NCBI RefSeq assembly: GCF_000368625.1
Contig: NZ_KB849580.1
Coordinates: 124,001 to 188,000 of the forward strand
Direction of reading: 5' to 3'
From: Acinetobacter schindleri CIP 107287
GTDB lineage: Bacteria > Pseudomonadota > Gammaproteobacteria > Pseudomonadales > Moraxellaceae
DNA length: 64,000 nucleotides
Made by a program: the position numbers and the translations under genes. Of the stretch, positions 9,689-18,589 are shown piece after piece (the stretch's first letter is position 1; each line of letters opens with the position of its first letter). Below the pieces are notes generated by a model that was not told the DNA's origin, ran no database searches, and saw only the letters and a program-made list of their open reading frames with translations.

Positions 9689-10206
9689 GACCCATATGCC
9701 TCCATCACCAAACATTTAGCACCTGCAACATATACACCAGACACCATACAATTTGCCTGACTGGTCGCCGTAATCGCTGTGTCTCCCCAAGCGACATAAA
9801 CACATTGACGATCCCCTCCGTGGCAATCGCTAATTATGATTGTCATATTCTTTTGTTTCGCTGCTCCTAATAATTGTCTAGCATCAAAAGTTGCCATTTC
9901 AGCTCGTGTACACATAGGTGTATTTGTAACAGAAGCACCACTATCATCCGCTCTTATGCAATTTTTAGTAGTCGCATTTCCAGGGGCATTAATTTCAGAT
10001 TTATATTTACTAAGCTGTGTTCTATTTACGCGAATTTTTTCCGCAAGATCTCGTGCGAGTGTCATTGCTGCTGTCCTATCATTTGCTTCTTGTATCGCGT
10101 CGAGTGCTCTAAACTGTAAAGCAGCAAAGCCTAGAACAGCTATAGCTAAAATAACCAGGGAGACAAGAACTTCCATTAACCCAACGCCACGTTGACTTTT
10201 CATCAC
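9685..10206 (-). CDS. pilV: Type IV pilus minor pilin PilV
   Basis: A 173-residue prepilin with leader MMKSQRG and mature start VGLMEVLVSLVILAIAVLGF, with Glu5 present. The following helix ALQFRALDAIQEANDRTAAM is typical of PilV/GspI. The gene begins inside the fimU stop region (ATGATGA) and ends in an ATGA overlap with pilW, so translation is coupled on both sides. In Acinetobacter this position corresponds to the gene called comB or pilV. Confidence 0.92.
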   Translation of the reverse strand: MMKSQRGVGLMEVLVSLVILAIAVLGFAALQFRALDAIQEANDRTAAMTLARDLAEKIRVNRTQLSKYKSEINAPGNATTKNCIRADDSGASVTNTPMCTRAEMATFDARQLLGAAKQKNMTIIISDCHGGDRQCVYVAWGDTAITATSQANCMVSGVYVAGAKCLVMEAYGS

Positions 10207-10754
10207 TTACACTCCCCAATGAGTGGTTTATTTTGAATACGATCAATCACTCCACTCTTAAAGATTTTTATAGATTTAATTTCTGTTAATTTTTCATGAC
10301 AAACTTCAAAGACTAAATCTTCAGTATCTTCCCACTGCATAATTTGCTTTGGATTAGTCAATGGATCTTCGGGCAGATCCGCTTTATACCCTGGGTTATC
10401 AACTAATTTACGAATTGCTGTTGTGCGTTTTTTCGCCAAACCTGTTGGTGTAAAAGTAACCCCTTCTGGCAATCCTTTAGCAAGCACATGTACAGTTGAC
10501 CTTGTCGTATCCCAATAGAACTTATCACCAGTATTTTCTTGATTCTTAAATTCTAAAGAAATATCTTTGCGAAGTGAAACGGCTGTTCCTCGAACATTTG
10601 ACAATGTCATCGCCAAATCTCTTGCCTCTGTCTCTAACTGTTTCTTGTACACCAAAGGCATAAGATTCGGAGCCGCCATCATCGCGATAATCGCCAACAC
10701 CGCAATGGTCACCATCAACTCAATTAAGGTGAACCCGTTTTCTTTTCTTTGCAT
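10203..10754 (-). CDS. fimU: Type IV pilus minor pilin FimU/FimT (GspH-like)
   Basis: A 183-residue prepilin with leader MQRKENG, then [22 protein letters not shown] with Glu5, and the GspH-type continuation ETEARDLAMTLSNVRGTAVS. FimU starts the operon fimU-pilV-pilW-pilX-pilY1-pilE-pilE2, which runs on the minus strand to 3380 with overlaps or very short gaps throughout. It connects the tip complex to the major pilin. The operon promoter should lie in 10755-10835, before the ispH terminator. Confidence 0.93.
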   Translation of the reverse strand: MQRKENGFTLIELMVTIAVLAIIAMMAAPNLMPLVYKKQLETEARDLAMTLSNVRGTAVSLRKDISLEFKNQENTGDKFYWDTTRSTVHVLAKGLPEGVTFTPTGLAKKRTTAIRKLVDNPGYKADLPEDPLTNPKQIMQWEDTEDLVFEVCHEKLTEIKSIKIFKSGVIDRIQNKPLIGECK

Positions 10755-10835
10755 ACTCCCCCCAATACACAGACTTCGCCCTATTAAAAATAATAACCAA
10801 CAACTTTACAAAACCCTCACACTTCAGGATAAAAG

Positions 10836-10875
10836 GCATAAAAAAGCAGATAATCGTTATTCAACGGTTATCTGC
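10836..10875 (-). terminator. Intrinsic terminator after ispH
   Basis: Stem GCAGATAA/TTATCTGC (10846-10853 with 10868-10875), extended inside by CGTT/AACG. On the minus strand it is followed by a run of T (10840-10845). It lies between ispH and fimU and isolates the pilus operon. Confidence 0.8.
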
Positions 10876-10917
10876 CTATTTTTCATCAATTTTTTAAAGT
10901 GTTATATGCTTCCAAGT

Positions 10918-11868
10918 TTAGGCCTGTGTTACAGGAATACGTAACTCTTTAGGCAAACTAAAGGTAATATTTTCTTCGCGGCCTGCCAGCTCTTCAGGTG
11001 CTTTAGCGCCCCAATCCTGCAAGCGTTGAATCACCTGTTTAATTAAAATTTCAGGTGCAGATGCACCCGCAGTCACACCAATTTTTGTATTTGCTTTAAA
11101 CCATGCTTGCTCCAACTCGTCTGCATTATCCACCAAATAGGCGCGTTTCCCCATGCGTTCGGCTAACTCGCGTAAACGGTTAGAGTTAGATGAGTTTGGT
11201 GAACCGACCACCAACACCACATCACACTGACTGGCCAAGTCACGCACTGCATCCTGACGGTTTTGAGTGGCATAACAAATATCGTCTTTACGCGGTCCTT
11301 GAATGTTCGGATATTTTTGGCGTAAGGCATCAATCACTTTGGCAGTATCATCAATCGACAAAGTAGTTTGCGTCACAAAAGCCACTTTATCTGGATGCTG
11401 AACCGCAAGTGCAGCCACATCATCTTCATCTTCCACCAAATAAATTTCGCCACCATTTTTCTTGTCGTACTGTCCCATGGTTCCTTCAACTTCGGGGTGT
11501 CCTTCGTGACCAATTAAAATCGCCTCTGTGCCTTCACGGGCATATTTGGTGACTTCAATATGTACCTTAGTCACCAAGGGACAAGTCGCATCAAAAACCT
11601 TCAGACCACGACGCTCAGCTTCTTGCTGCACTGCTTTAGATACGCCATGTGCACTAAAAATCACAATATTGTCATCGGGCACTTCATCTAGCTCATCGAC
11701 AAAAATTGCACCGCGTTGGCGCAAGTCATCGACCACAAATTTATTGTGTACCACTTCATGCCGCACATAAATCGGTGGGTTAAAGCATTCTAGGCCACGG
11801 TTCACGATCGCAATGGCACGATCTACACCAGCACAAAAACCACGCGGATTGGCTAAAACAATTTCCAT
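10918..11868 (-). CDS. ispH: 4-hydroxy-3-methylbut-2-enyl diphosphate reductase
   Basis: IspH catalyses the last step of the methylerythritol phosphate pathway, reducing HMBPP to IPP and DMAPP with a [4Fe-4S] cluster. The 316-residue protein shows the three cluster cysteines in [12 protein letters not shown] (Cys12), [11 protein letters not shown] and [11 protein letters not shown]. The ATG at 11868 has GAGG six bases upstream and gives the family N-terminus [10 protein letters not shown]; an in-frame GTG at 11886 would add six residues and looks unnecessary. The gene is divergent from gmk. Confidence 0.97.
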   Translation of the reverse strand: MEIVLANPRGFCAGVDRAIAIVNRGLECFNPPIYVRHEVVHNKFVVDDLRQRGAIFVDELDEVPDDNIVIFSAHGVSKAVQQEAERRGLKVFDATCPLVTKVHIEVTKYAREGTEAILIGHEGHPEVEGTMGQYDKKNGGEIYLVEDEDDVAALAVQHPDKVAFVTQTTLSIDDTAKVIDALRQKYPNIQGPRKDDICYATQNRQDAVRDLASQCDVVLVVGSPNSSNSNRLRELAERMGKRAYLVDNADELEQAWFKANTKIGVTAGASAPEILIKQVIQRLQDWGAKAPEELAGREENITFSLPKELRIPVTQA

Positions 11869-12001
11869 AGAATCCTCAATACTCACACCATTTTTAGCGG
11901 TTCAATTGAAATAAATGTAAACAATCGACTGACAACTATTTAGTTTAAAGCCGCTCTACTCTAAAATAGAGAAGATATTTTATCATATCAGGAAAAATAT
12001 C

Positions 12002-12625
12002 ATGTCGGGTCTCTTGTTTGTCGTTTCTGCTGCGTCTGGAACAGGCAAAACATCCCTCGTTAAAGCATTACTTGAACGTGTCAACAATCTTCATGTTTCT
12101 GTTTCTCATACGACACGCGGTCAACGACCTGGCGAACTCGATGGTGTGCATTACCACTTCTCTACCAAAGAAGATTTTCTCAATCTGGTCAATGAAGGTG
12201 GCTTTATTGAATATGCTGAAGTCTTTGGTAACTATTATGGTACTGCGCAAGCGACTGTAAAAGAGCAACTGGCTAAAGGTCATGATGTCCTGCTCGAGAT
12301 TGACTGGCAGGGTGCACAGCAGGTTCGTCGCTTATTTCCTGAATCTAAACAAATTTTCATTTTGCCGCCGAGCCAGTTTGACTTGCGTCAACGTCTATCT
12401 AACCGTGGTACAGACTCTGTTGATGTGATTGAGCATCGTTTGAGCTGCGCGGTAGAAGATATGCAGCAATATGTGAACTTTGATTATGTCATTATCAATG
12501 ATGACTTCAACAAAGCGCTGCATGATCTGGAAGCCGTGATTATTGCCAACCGATTGGCACTTCATCAGCAAGCGAATCGTCATGAAAAACTGATTCAGGC
12601 TTTAATTACACCAAGCGAAGAGTGA
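12002..12625 (+). CDS. gmk: Guanylate kinase
   Basis: Gmk phosphorylates GMP to GDP with ATP. The 207-residue protein has a P-loop SAASGTGKTSLVKAL (about 9-23), where the more usual form is GPSGAGKS, then the GMP-binding HVSVSHTTRGQRPGE (about 32-46), GVHYHF and the lid VLLEIDWQGAQQVR. The ATG at 12002 has AGGA nearby. It is followed by rpoZ and spoT, the classic gmk-rpoZ-spoT order, with gaps that allow extra promoters. Confidence 0.97.
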   Translation: MSGLLFVVSAASGTGKTSLVKALLERVNNLHVSVSHTTRGQRPGELDGVHYHFSTKEDFLNLVNEGGFIEYAEVFGNYYGTAQATVKEQLAKGHDVLLEIDWQGAQQVRRLFPESKQIFILPPSQFDLRQRLSNRGTDSVDVIEHRLSCAVEDMQQYVNFDYVIINDDFNKALHDLEAVIIANRLALHQQANRHEKLIQALITPSEE

Positions 12626-12699
12626 TTAAAACTTGAGTCTACAGGCAAAGCCTTTTATACTTCGCAGTCTGTTAAAATATTATTCAAACGAGAATTCTT

Positions 12700-12981
12700 A
12701 TGGCACGCGTAACCGTTGAAGATTGTTTAGACCATGTAGACAACCGCTTTGAGCTTGTACTAGTGGCAAGCAAACGCGCGCGTCAATTGGCACGTCAAGG
12801 CATTGAACCAACTGTAGAATGGGACAATGACAAGCCAACCGTTGTTGCTCTACGTGAAATTGCAGTAGGTCATGTATCTAAAGACATCCTGAAACAACGT
12901 GACCAAGACTACCAGACTTCTAGTCTAGACCTTGCACTTTCAGCAAATAACCTGAATCTGGACGGTTTTTCTTTCCAGTAA
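12700..12981 (+). CDS. rpoZ: RNA polymerase omega subunit
   Basis: Omega, 93 residues, helps assemble and stabilise RNA polymerase by clamping the beta' subunit. The N-terminus [30 protein letters not shown] split over residues 1-30 is diagnostic, and the [10 protein letters not shown] block (about 50-59) completes the core. A strong terminator follows, so spoT must have its own promoter. Confidence 0.96.
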   Translation: MARVTVEDCLDHVDNRFELVLVASKRARQLARQGIEPTVEWDNDKPTVVALREIAVGHVSKDILKQRDQDYQTSSLDLALSANNLNLDGFSFQ

Positions 12982-12995
12982 GAAACCCTTCTTAT

Positions 12996-13026
12996 AAAAA
13001 GCCTAGTTTTCAACTAGGCTTTTTTT
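12996..13026 (+). terminator. Intrinsic terminator after rpoZ
   Basis: Perfect stem AAAGCCTAGTT/AACTAGGCTTT around a TTC loop, ending in seven T. Confidence 0.9.
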
Positions 13027-13198
13027 GTTTTGTGACTTTTATATTCTGTCTAGAACGGTTATAACATAAGGTCGAGTTATCAAGTTTATGCAGTTTTTCC
13101 GTGAATAGAAACGGAATAAATTGACAAACTTTGCGATTTGCTTTTCATTAAAAGTATTCGCACATTTTTAGTAAAGAATTCAGTTTTAAAGGTGTTTT

Positions 13199-15304
13199 AT
13201 GCCAGGCCCACAGGTCAGTCAAGCCAAGCAACAGCTTAATATCATCATCGACGCTTATTTGAGTGCCAGTGAAGTCGAGCGTGTGCTTGCCGCCTGTGAT
13301 TATGCGGATATTGCCCATGATGGCATTACCCGTAAAAGTGGCGAACCCTATATCCTGCATCCGATCGCTGTGAGCAGTATTCTGGCGCATATGCGTTTAG
13401 ATGCCGAAACTCTCATGGCAGCCTTACTCCATGATGTGATTGAAGATACGGATTTCAACAAGGACGACATTGCTGAAAAATTCGGCAAGACGGTAGCTGA
13501 ACTGGTGGACGGCGTCACCAAACTAAGCCAATCCAGTGATAAGGAATATAATAAAGCCGCTTCTTTCCGGAAAATTCTTCAGGCTACCCTACAGGACCCA
13601 CGTGTCATTATTGTGAAACTGGCAGACCGTTATCACAACATGACTACCTTAGATGCCTTACGCCCAGATAAACGTGCACGTATTGCCAAAGAGACTTTTG
13701 AAATTTTTGTACCAATGGCCCGGCTGGTTGGTATGAATGAGATGGCCGACAATCTGGAACATCTCTGTTACCAGAACCTGGATCTGGACATGTACAATAA
13801 TGTCCAGACTGCCTTACAGCAAACCAAATCCAAACGCTGTGAATATCAGGCGATCTGGGAAAGAAAACTGAATGAATTACTCAATCAGTATAATATCCAG
13901 GGCCGAATCAAGAAGAAAAATAATAATATCGAGTTGCTACGTCACTTCGTTAAGAATGATATTAACCTGCAGGAATTGACCCATAGTCATGCCTTTGAAA
14001 TCATTTTACAAAGCATTGCTGACTGTGACCGATTTGCAGAACTCCTGGAAGAGAGCTTCCAGGTGTTGAGTTTTGCCGATCATATTCGTCGCCCGTTGCC
14101 GGGTGGCAACCAGTCGCTGAGTATGCGTATCAAGGGTGAAAAGACGACACTTTCTCTGACCATTCAAACCGAACTGATGCGTAAGGCAGCACGTTTTGGT
14201 GTAGTACTGGGTGAAAATGCACCTCAAGCCTGCCGCTCTGCGATTCAGGCTTCCATGCAAAATCTGAATGTTCTGGTGGATGGTGATTGTGCCAAGACCA
14301 CTTTTAATGAATTACTGGATTATCTGCATCAGGAAAAAATCTGGGTTTATACTCCTCATGGTCAGCTACATGAATTACCTCAAGGCGCGACTGTAGTGGA
14401 TTTTGCTTATTCTGCCAGTCTATTTCTAGGTAATCACGCGATTGGTGCCAAAATTAATGGCGATACCAAACCGCTTTCTACACCTTTAAGTAGTGGTCAA
14501 GTCATTGAAGTGATCACCGATGTACTCGCCTCACCAAATCCAGACTGGCTCAGCTTTATTAATACCCAAAAAGCCCGTCGTGCGATTCAAAACATCCTGC
14601 GTGATCAGGATATTGACGAGCAGCGTATGGTCGGTGAACAGGCTTTAAATCGTGCTTTAAAATTATTTAATCGTTCTATTCAGGATTTAACTGACGCGGA
14701 CTGGGCCAATATTCTGCAATGGCGTCATATTCCGACTCAGGAGCGTCTATATGAACAGATTGCAGTCGGTGATTTATTACCTCAATTGGTCGCCAATCAC
14801 CTCTTTGCTCAAGATGCAGAAACTGGCTCCAACTCGACTCGTTTAATTCAGGGTACAGAAGGGGTCGATGTCAAATATGCGCACTGCTGCAATCCGGTAC
14901 TGGGTGATCCGATTCAAGGTCATCTGACCCGCCGTGGTCTAATCGTACATCGTGCACGCTGCCATAACTTGCTACACGAACAAAATCTGCATCCAGAAAA
15001 TATCATGCCATTGCAGTGGACCTCTGAGGACCTTGAAGATATCAGCTTTACCGCTTATCTCTGCATTGACCTGTCCATGGATGATGAACAGATTTCCGAA
15101 CTGATCTATGAATGCCGCAAAGCCAAGTCTGGGGTAGAGTCGGTACGTAGTTATGAAGGTAAGACTTATGTCAACGTAGTCGTACATAACCGTAAGCAGA
15201 TTGCCCAGCTGATTCGAGACTTGCGTATGCATTACGGCTTCCCGCGAATTATCCGCCTATCCCAGCCAATAAGCATTTCAGAAGCCACATCGAAGGCGAG
15301 TTAA
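13199..15304 (+). CDS. spoT: SpoT (p)ppGpp hydrolase with degenerate synthetase domain
   Basis: A long RelA/SpoT homologue of 701 residues that removes the alarmone (p)ppGpp. The hydrolase HD domain looks intact: the Arg-Lys-Ser-Gly segment at 45-48, His54, the HD at 78-79, the ED at 82-83, and KLADRYHNM (140-148). The synthetase domain (about 235-335) is ruined. Where active enzymes have RxKxxxS there is RIKKKNN (236-242). The D-x-Y-A-x-R motif reads HSHAFE (262-267). The catalytic Glu in the E-V-Q-I-R-T strand is lost, reading SLTIQT (319-324). TGS (about 380-440, with ELPQGATVVDFAYS) and C-terminal zinc-finger/ACT regions remain. This fits the monofunctional hydrolase known from Acinetobacter SpoT. 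Confidence 0.95.
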   Translation: MPGPQVSQAKQQLNIIIDAYLSASEVERVLAACDYADIAHDGITRKSGEPYILHPIAVSSILAHMRLDAETLMAALLHDVIEDTDFNKDDIAEKFGKTVAELVDGVTKLSQSSDKEYNKAASFRKILQATLQDPRVIIVKLADRYHNMTTLDALRPDKRARIAKETFEIFVPMARLVGMNEMADNLEHLCYQNLDLDMYNNVQTALQQTKSKRCEYQAIWERKLNELLNQYNIQGRIKKKNNNIELLRHFVKNDINLQELTHSHAFEIILQSIADCDRFAELLEESFQVLSFADHIRRPLPGGNQSLSMRIKGEKTTLSLTIQTELMRKAARFGVVLGENAPQACRSAIQASMQNLNVLVDGDCAKTTFNELLDYLHQEKIWVYTPHGQLHELPQGATVVDFAYSASLFLGNHAIGAKINGDTKPLSTPLSSGQVIEVITDVLASPNPDWLSFINTQKARRAIQNILRDQDIDEQRMVGEQALNRALKLFNRSIQDLTDADWANILQWRHIPTQERLYEQIAVGDLLPQLVANHLFAQDAETGSNSTRLIQGTEGVDVKYAHCCNPVLGDPIQGHLTRRGLIVHRARCHNLLHEQNLHPENIMPLQWTSEDLEDISFTAYLCIDLSMDDEQISELIYECRKAKSGVESVRSYEGKTYVNVVVHNRKQIAQLIRDLRMHYGFPRIIRLSQPISISEATSKAS

Positions 15305-15379
15305 TCATTTAAAACGATAATGCTTTTGCCCATGGCAATGATCTAATATGATGTATGTTGATGATAAAAGGAGAAATTG

Positions 15380-15763
15380 ATGTCCCGCCAAGTGATCCAT
15401 ACTGAAAATGCCCCTGCTGCGATCGGTACTTATTCGCAAGCGATTCTTGTTGGCAATACCTTGTATCTTTCAGGTCAAATTGGTCTAGATCCATACAGCA
15501 TGGAACTGGTTGAAGGCATCGAGGCTCAGATTCGCCGTGTATTCGATAATTTAAAAGCCGTCTGCGAAGCGGCCGGTGGCTCTCTGGCAGACATCGCCAA
15601 ACTGAATATTTATCTGACTGATTTATCGCACTTCCAGCTGGTGAACCAGATTATGGGTGAATATTTTGCCCAGCCTTATCCAGCACGTGCAGCACTCGGT
15701 GTTGCCAGCCTGCCAAAAGATGCTCTGGTCGAGATGGATGGCATTGTCATCATTCAGCAATAA
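15380..15763 (+). CDS. ridA: RidA family reactive imine/enamine deaminase
   Basis: RidA hydrolyses 2-aminoacrylate and related imines released by PLP enzymes. The 127-residue protein matches the whole YjgF/YER057c/UK114 fold: [13 protein letters not shown] (about 9-21), [11 protein letters not shown] (about 28-38), the [15 protein letters not shown] helix, and [13 protein letters not shown] with the substrate-binding Arg. ATG 15380 has GGAG six bases upstream; a TTG directly before it is less likely. It follows spoT by 75 bp, a common pairing. Confidence 0.95.
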   Translation: MSRQVIHTENAPAAIGTYSQAILVGNTLYLSGQIGLDPYSMELVEGIEAQIRRVFDNLKAVCEAAGGSLADIAKLNIYLTDLSHFQLVNQIMGEYFAQPYPARAALGVASLPKDALVEMDGIVIIQQ

Positions 15764-15815
15764 TTTTTAAAATTTATGTAACACCTAAGCTTCTATATTT
15801 CGTTTGCAATCATGA

Positions 15816-15872
15816 ATCACTCAAGCAAAAACCCGAGCAATAATCGGATTTTTGCTTGAGTGATATTTTTTT
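15816..15872 (+). terminator. Strong intrinsic terminator after ridA
   Basis: A 16-bp perfect stem (15816-15831 with 15849-15864, ATCACTCAAGCAAAAA and its complement) is followed by seven T. It insulates the iron-regulated bfd promoter just downstream. Confidence 0.88.
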
Positions 15873-15917
15873 ATCTAAATCACCAATCACAATAAAAGCT
15901 ATTTCAAATGATTTTTA

Positions 15918-15947
15918 TTGACAAACGATAACAATTATCAATAATAT
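15918..15947 (+). promoter_or_regulatory. Candidate bfd promoter with overlapping Fur box
   Basis: A consensus -35 TTGACA (15918-15923) is followed 18 bases later by a TAATAT -10-like hexamer (15942-15947). Between them lies GATAACAATTATC (15927-15939), an inverted repeat GATAA/TTATC that resembles the Fur operator core. A repressor bound there would cover the promoter, as expected for bfd, which is induced by iron starvation. The match is by eye. Confidence 0.65.
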
Positions 15948-15981
15948 TACTTATCTTATTTAAACACTGTGGTTGTGTCCT

Positions 15982-16176
15982 ATGTACGTTTGTTTATGCC
16001 GTGGCATTACAGATCAAGACATTAAAGATGCTATTGCAAATGGCGCTGAAACGTATCGTGATGTGCGCGATATATTGGACTTGGGAACCTGCTGTGGCCG
16101 CTGTGCGCCAGAAGCCCGTATGATCATCAGTGATGAAGTTTCACAAATTGCGGCCCGTTTGGCTGTGGCCGCCTAA
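15982..16176 (+). CDS. bfd: Bacterioferritin-associated ferredoxin
   Basis: Bfd is a small [2Fe-2S] ferredoxin that binds bacterioferritin and reduces its core to release iron. The 64-residue protein has cluster ligands Cys4, Cys6, Cys38 and Cys41 (YVCLCRGIT and TCCGRCAPEAR), with an extra Cys37. I chose ATG 15982; the frame stays open to a TTG at 15973, which would put extra residues before the CxC and is unlikely. bfr lies 223 bp downstream behind a terminator, so the two may be regulated separately. Confidence 0.95.
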   Translation: MYVCLCRGITDQDIKDAIANGAETYRDVRDILDLGTCCGRCAPEARMIISDEVSQIAARLAVAA

Positions 16177-16225
16177 ACCGAATAAAGATAATCATAAATC
16201 AATGATCTCAGATCATTCCTCCTCC

Positions 16226-16252
16226 CCCGCCTCTGACTCTGGCGGGTTTTTA
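16226..16252 (+). terminator. Intrinsic terminator after bfd
   Basis: Stem CCCGCC/GGCGGG (16226-16231 with 16241-16246) is followed by TTTTTATT. It separates bfd from bfr. Confidence 0.85.
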
Positions 16253-16399
16253 TTGCCGTTGATCTAAGCCTGGATCGATTTGATTGCGATTTTCATTTGC
16301 TGTTCTATAAATTACTCGCCATTGCCCCCTGACTTGCTTTACTATCATCCTTAGAGTGCTTTCTTAGAAAGATAAAACAGGTTCAAATGGAGTTATGTG

Positions 16400-16864
16400 A
16401 TGAAAGGCAATCGTGATGTGATTAATCAGCTCAATCAGGTGTTGTATCACCACCTAACTGCAATTAACCAGTATTTCCTGCATTCACGCATGTTTAATGA
16501 CTGGGGCATTGAGAAACTGGGCTCGGCAGAATATAAAGAATCGATTGTGCAGATGAAGCATGCTGATAAAATTATTGAACGGATTTTATTTTTAGAAGGT
16601 CTGCCGAATCTGCAACATCTGGGCAAACTGTATATCGGCCAGCATACTCAAGAAGTGCTGCATTGTGATGTACGTAAAGTTAAAGAAAACATTGAGACTA
16701 TTCAGAAAGCTGTGGCACTGGCTGAAACGGAAATGGATTATGTGACCCGCGATCTGGTACAGGAAATTCTGGAAAAAGAAGAAAACTATCTGGACTGGAC
16801 CACCACGCAAATTGATCTGATTGAAAGTGTAGGTATCGAAAACTATATTCAAAGTCAGCTCTAA
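16400..16864 (+). CDS. bfr: Bacterioferritin, haem-binding type lacking ferroxidase ligands
   Basis: A 154-residue bacterioferritin subunit of normal length. The fold is clear: AINQYFLHSRMF (21-32), MKHADKIIERILFLEG (52-67) and the C-terminal EENYLDW. Haem ligand Met52 is present, as are ferroxidase residues His54 and Glu127, and Tyr25. Compared residue by residue with E. coli Bfr, Glu18 is His, Glu51 is Gln, Glu94 is Val and His130 is Tyr. The di-iron ferroxidase centre therefore cannot form in this subunit. It most likely co-assembles with a second, ferroxidase-active subunit encoded elsewhere and contributes haem and Bfd docking. ATG 16400 has GGAG seven bases upstream. bfd is the upstream neighbour. 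Confidence 0.93.
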   Translation: MKGNRDVINQLNQVLYHHLTAINQYFLHSRMFNDWGIEKLGSAEYKESIVQMKHADKIIERILFLEGLPNLQHLGKLYIGQHTQEVLHCDVRKVKENIETIQKAVALAETEMDYVTRDLVQEILEKEENYLDWTTTQIDLIESVGIENYIQSQL

Positions 16865-16880
16865 GATTCGATTTAAAATC

Positions 16881-16907
16881 AAAAAGCCAGCAGATGCTGG
16901 CTTTTTT
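16881..16907. terminator. Bidirectional terminator between bfr and pglL
   Basis: Stem AAAAGCCAGCA/TGCTGGCTTTT around a short loop, with A on the left and T on the right. It ends bfr on the plus strand and pglL on the minus strand. Confidence 0.88.
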
Positions 16908-16911
16908 GTAC

Positions 16912-18549
16912 TTATTGGCGTGGCATATCCCGAGTCACCTCTGCATAGCTCAGTTCAGTTTTCTGAATCGTATTTAAACGCTGCAGTCGATGCTGTGCTT
17001 CATCGACATAGCCGTTATACGCCAATAAACGAATATATTTTAAAAAGTTGTATTTGGTTGGATAGCTCACCACCAACTTTTCATATTGATGAATTTCATC
17101 TTCGCTCATCTTGCGATAAGGATTGACTCGAATCCAGTCAATGCGGTGATTAAACTCGGTCAGCAGATAGATAGGCTTTTCATTGGTGATGTTTTCAGGC
17201 TGCATTTCATAGCGAATACTTTCTCCGAGTTTTGGTACAGCAGTATCGTAATCTCGATAAATTACGACCAGCAAAAGCAATCCAAGACTGAAAGTCAGTT
17301 TCAGGCATATCGAAGGTAAAGTAATGGTTTTAATTTTTGGATTTTGCGCCAAGACCGTGCCCAAAATAAAACCGACTGGCAACAGAAAATAGGCATAATG
17401 TTGTGGAAACTCAAACATGGCATGTGTCACAAATGCCCCAATCATCAGAATCCCGATGACAGACTCTGGAGTATTGACCCAGCGTTGTAACTGATAACCC
17501 AAATAACCGAAATAGGCCAAGAAAGGCAGACCGATGAGCAGTCCATTCCAGATCAAAAAGTCCAGAATAAAATTATGCGCGCTACGAATCCAGACCGGAC
17601 CTTGCACCGTATCGCTGATCGAAACAAAAGCCACACTGGTCTGATACCAGCCATAGCCAAACCATGGCTGCGCCTGAATTGCAGCCAGCATTTGTTGCCA
17701 GATCGCAAGACGCGACATATCTCCGGTGGCACGCGATACCACATCCCTGCTTTGTACGACGTCCGTGTCCATTGCCTGTGCAGCCAACTGACTGAGTAAT
17801 GGAAAAGTGACAATACAGCAAATAAAGAAGATGAACCACGCGATACTGTAATGCCATTTCAGGCGGATAATGCCTTTATATTGGTAGAACGCCAGATACA
17901 GTATGATCGCGATCGCAGCAACCCACGCGGTACGTGACTGGCTTAAAGCCACACCAATCACAATCACAGCAGCGCAGGCAAATAACCATTTGCTCTGGAT
18001 TTTTTTCTTTTCATACAGGTAGAGGCAGCTCATCAAGGCCATGACCAAGAAAGTCGCCATATTATTCGGTTGAGCAAAGTTGGCATAAGGTCGCTGGTTG
18101 CCGCTAATATTCACCATACCTGGCAATATTGCATCCAGATTTGTCCATTGGCAAATTGCGATAATGCCTGTGGCGGTACCTGAAGCCAGAAACACATAGC
18201 TCAGATTAATAAAGGTTTCTTCCCGGCTATAGTTTCCTGTTGAAAAGTTATAACCCAGTACACTGGCCAGCCAAAAACTAAATACGAAAATAAAGCCCAT
18301 CATGGCGATGCTAAAGAAGAATACTTGTCCTGTCAGAAATTGAACAAGGGGAATAGAGGCAAGTAATAATAATGACAGACTGATCGCAGGAATTCTTACT
18401 TTTTCTTTTAAGCAAATTGCAGCCAAGGCGAATAGTGCAAAAAATGCGTATAGCTCACCGGTATAGGTCACCCACGGCCGATAATGAATCGGCATGAGCC
18501 ACGCGAGGGAGATCAGGATTGCTGCGATAAGGGCAAGCGTGAATTTCAT
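16912..18549 (-). CDS. pglL: PglL-family O-oligosaccharyltransferase
   Basis: A 545-residue polytopic inner-membrane protein with about 12 predicted membrane segments and the Wzy/WaaL-type C-domain. Family marks are ANFAQPNNMATFLVM (156-170), LSQSRTAWV (202-210) and the large periplasmic loop with SAHNFILDFLIWNG (323-336), which includes the conserved His325. A periplasmic tail follows about residue 440. PglL enzymes move lipid-linked oligosaccharide onto Ser/Thr of pilins or other secreted proteins. A ComP/PilA-like pilin lies 2.0 kb upstream, with tfpZ remains between them, so that pilin is a plausible acceptor. It could also be the general protein glycosyltransferase; the sequence cannot decide. 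Confidence 0.85.
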   Translation of the reverse strand: MKFTLALIAAILISLAWLMPIHYRPWVTYTGELYAFFALFALAAICLKEKVRIPAISLSLLLLASIPLVQFLTGQVFFFSIAMMGFIFVFSFWLASVLGYNFSTGNYSREETFINLSYVFLASGTATGIIAICQWTNLDAILPGMVNISGNQRPYANFAQPNNMATFLVMALMSCLYLYEKKKIQSKWLFACAAVIVIGVALSQSRTAWVAAIAIILYLAFYQYKGIIRLKWHYSIAWFIFFICCIVTFPLLSQLAAQAMDTDVVQSRDVVSRATGDMSRLAIWQQMLAAIQAQPWFGYGWYQTSVAFVSISDTVQGPVWIRSAHNFILDFLIWNGLLIGLPFLAYFGYLGYQLQRWVNTPESVIGILMIGAFVTHAMFEFPQHYAYFLLPVGFILGTVLAQNPKIKTITLPSICLKLTFSLGLLLLVVIYRDYDTAVPKLGESIRYEMQPENITNEKPIYLLTEFNHRIDWIRVNPYRKMSEDEIHQYEKLVVSYPTKYNFLKYIRLLAYNGYVDEAQHRLQRLNTIQKTELSYAEVTRDMPRQ

Positions 18550-18589
18550 GGAAATATCAGGCGGTGGAAGTTTGGCACATGATAAACAA

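Noticed and set aside
9836-10195. 119-codon plus-strand open frame
   Set aside because: Antisense to pilV; it mirrors pilV codon use and has no recognisable domain.
16204-16220. Inverted repeat ATGATC/GATCAT near bfd, with a similar string upstream of hisIE (about 59265-59279)
   Set aside because: The shared string is short and the two contexts are unrelated; probably chance.
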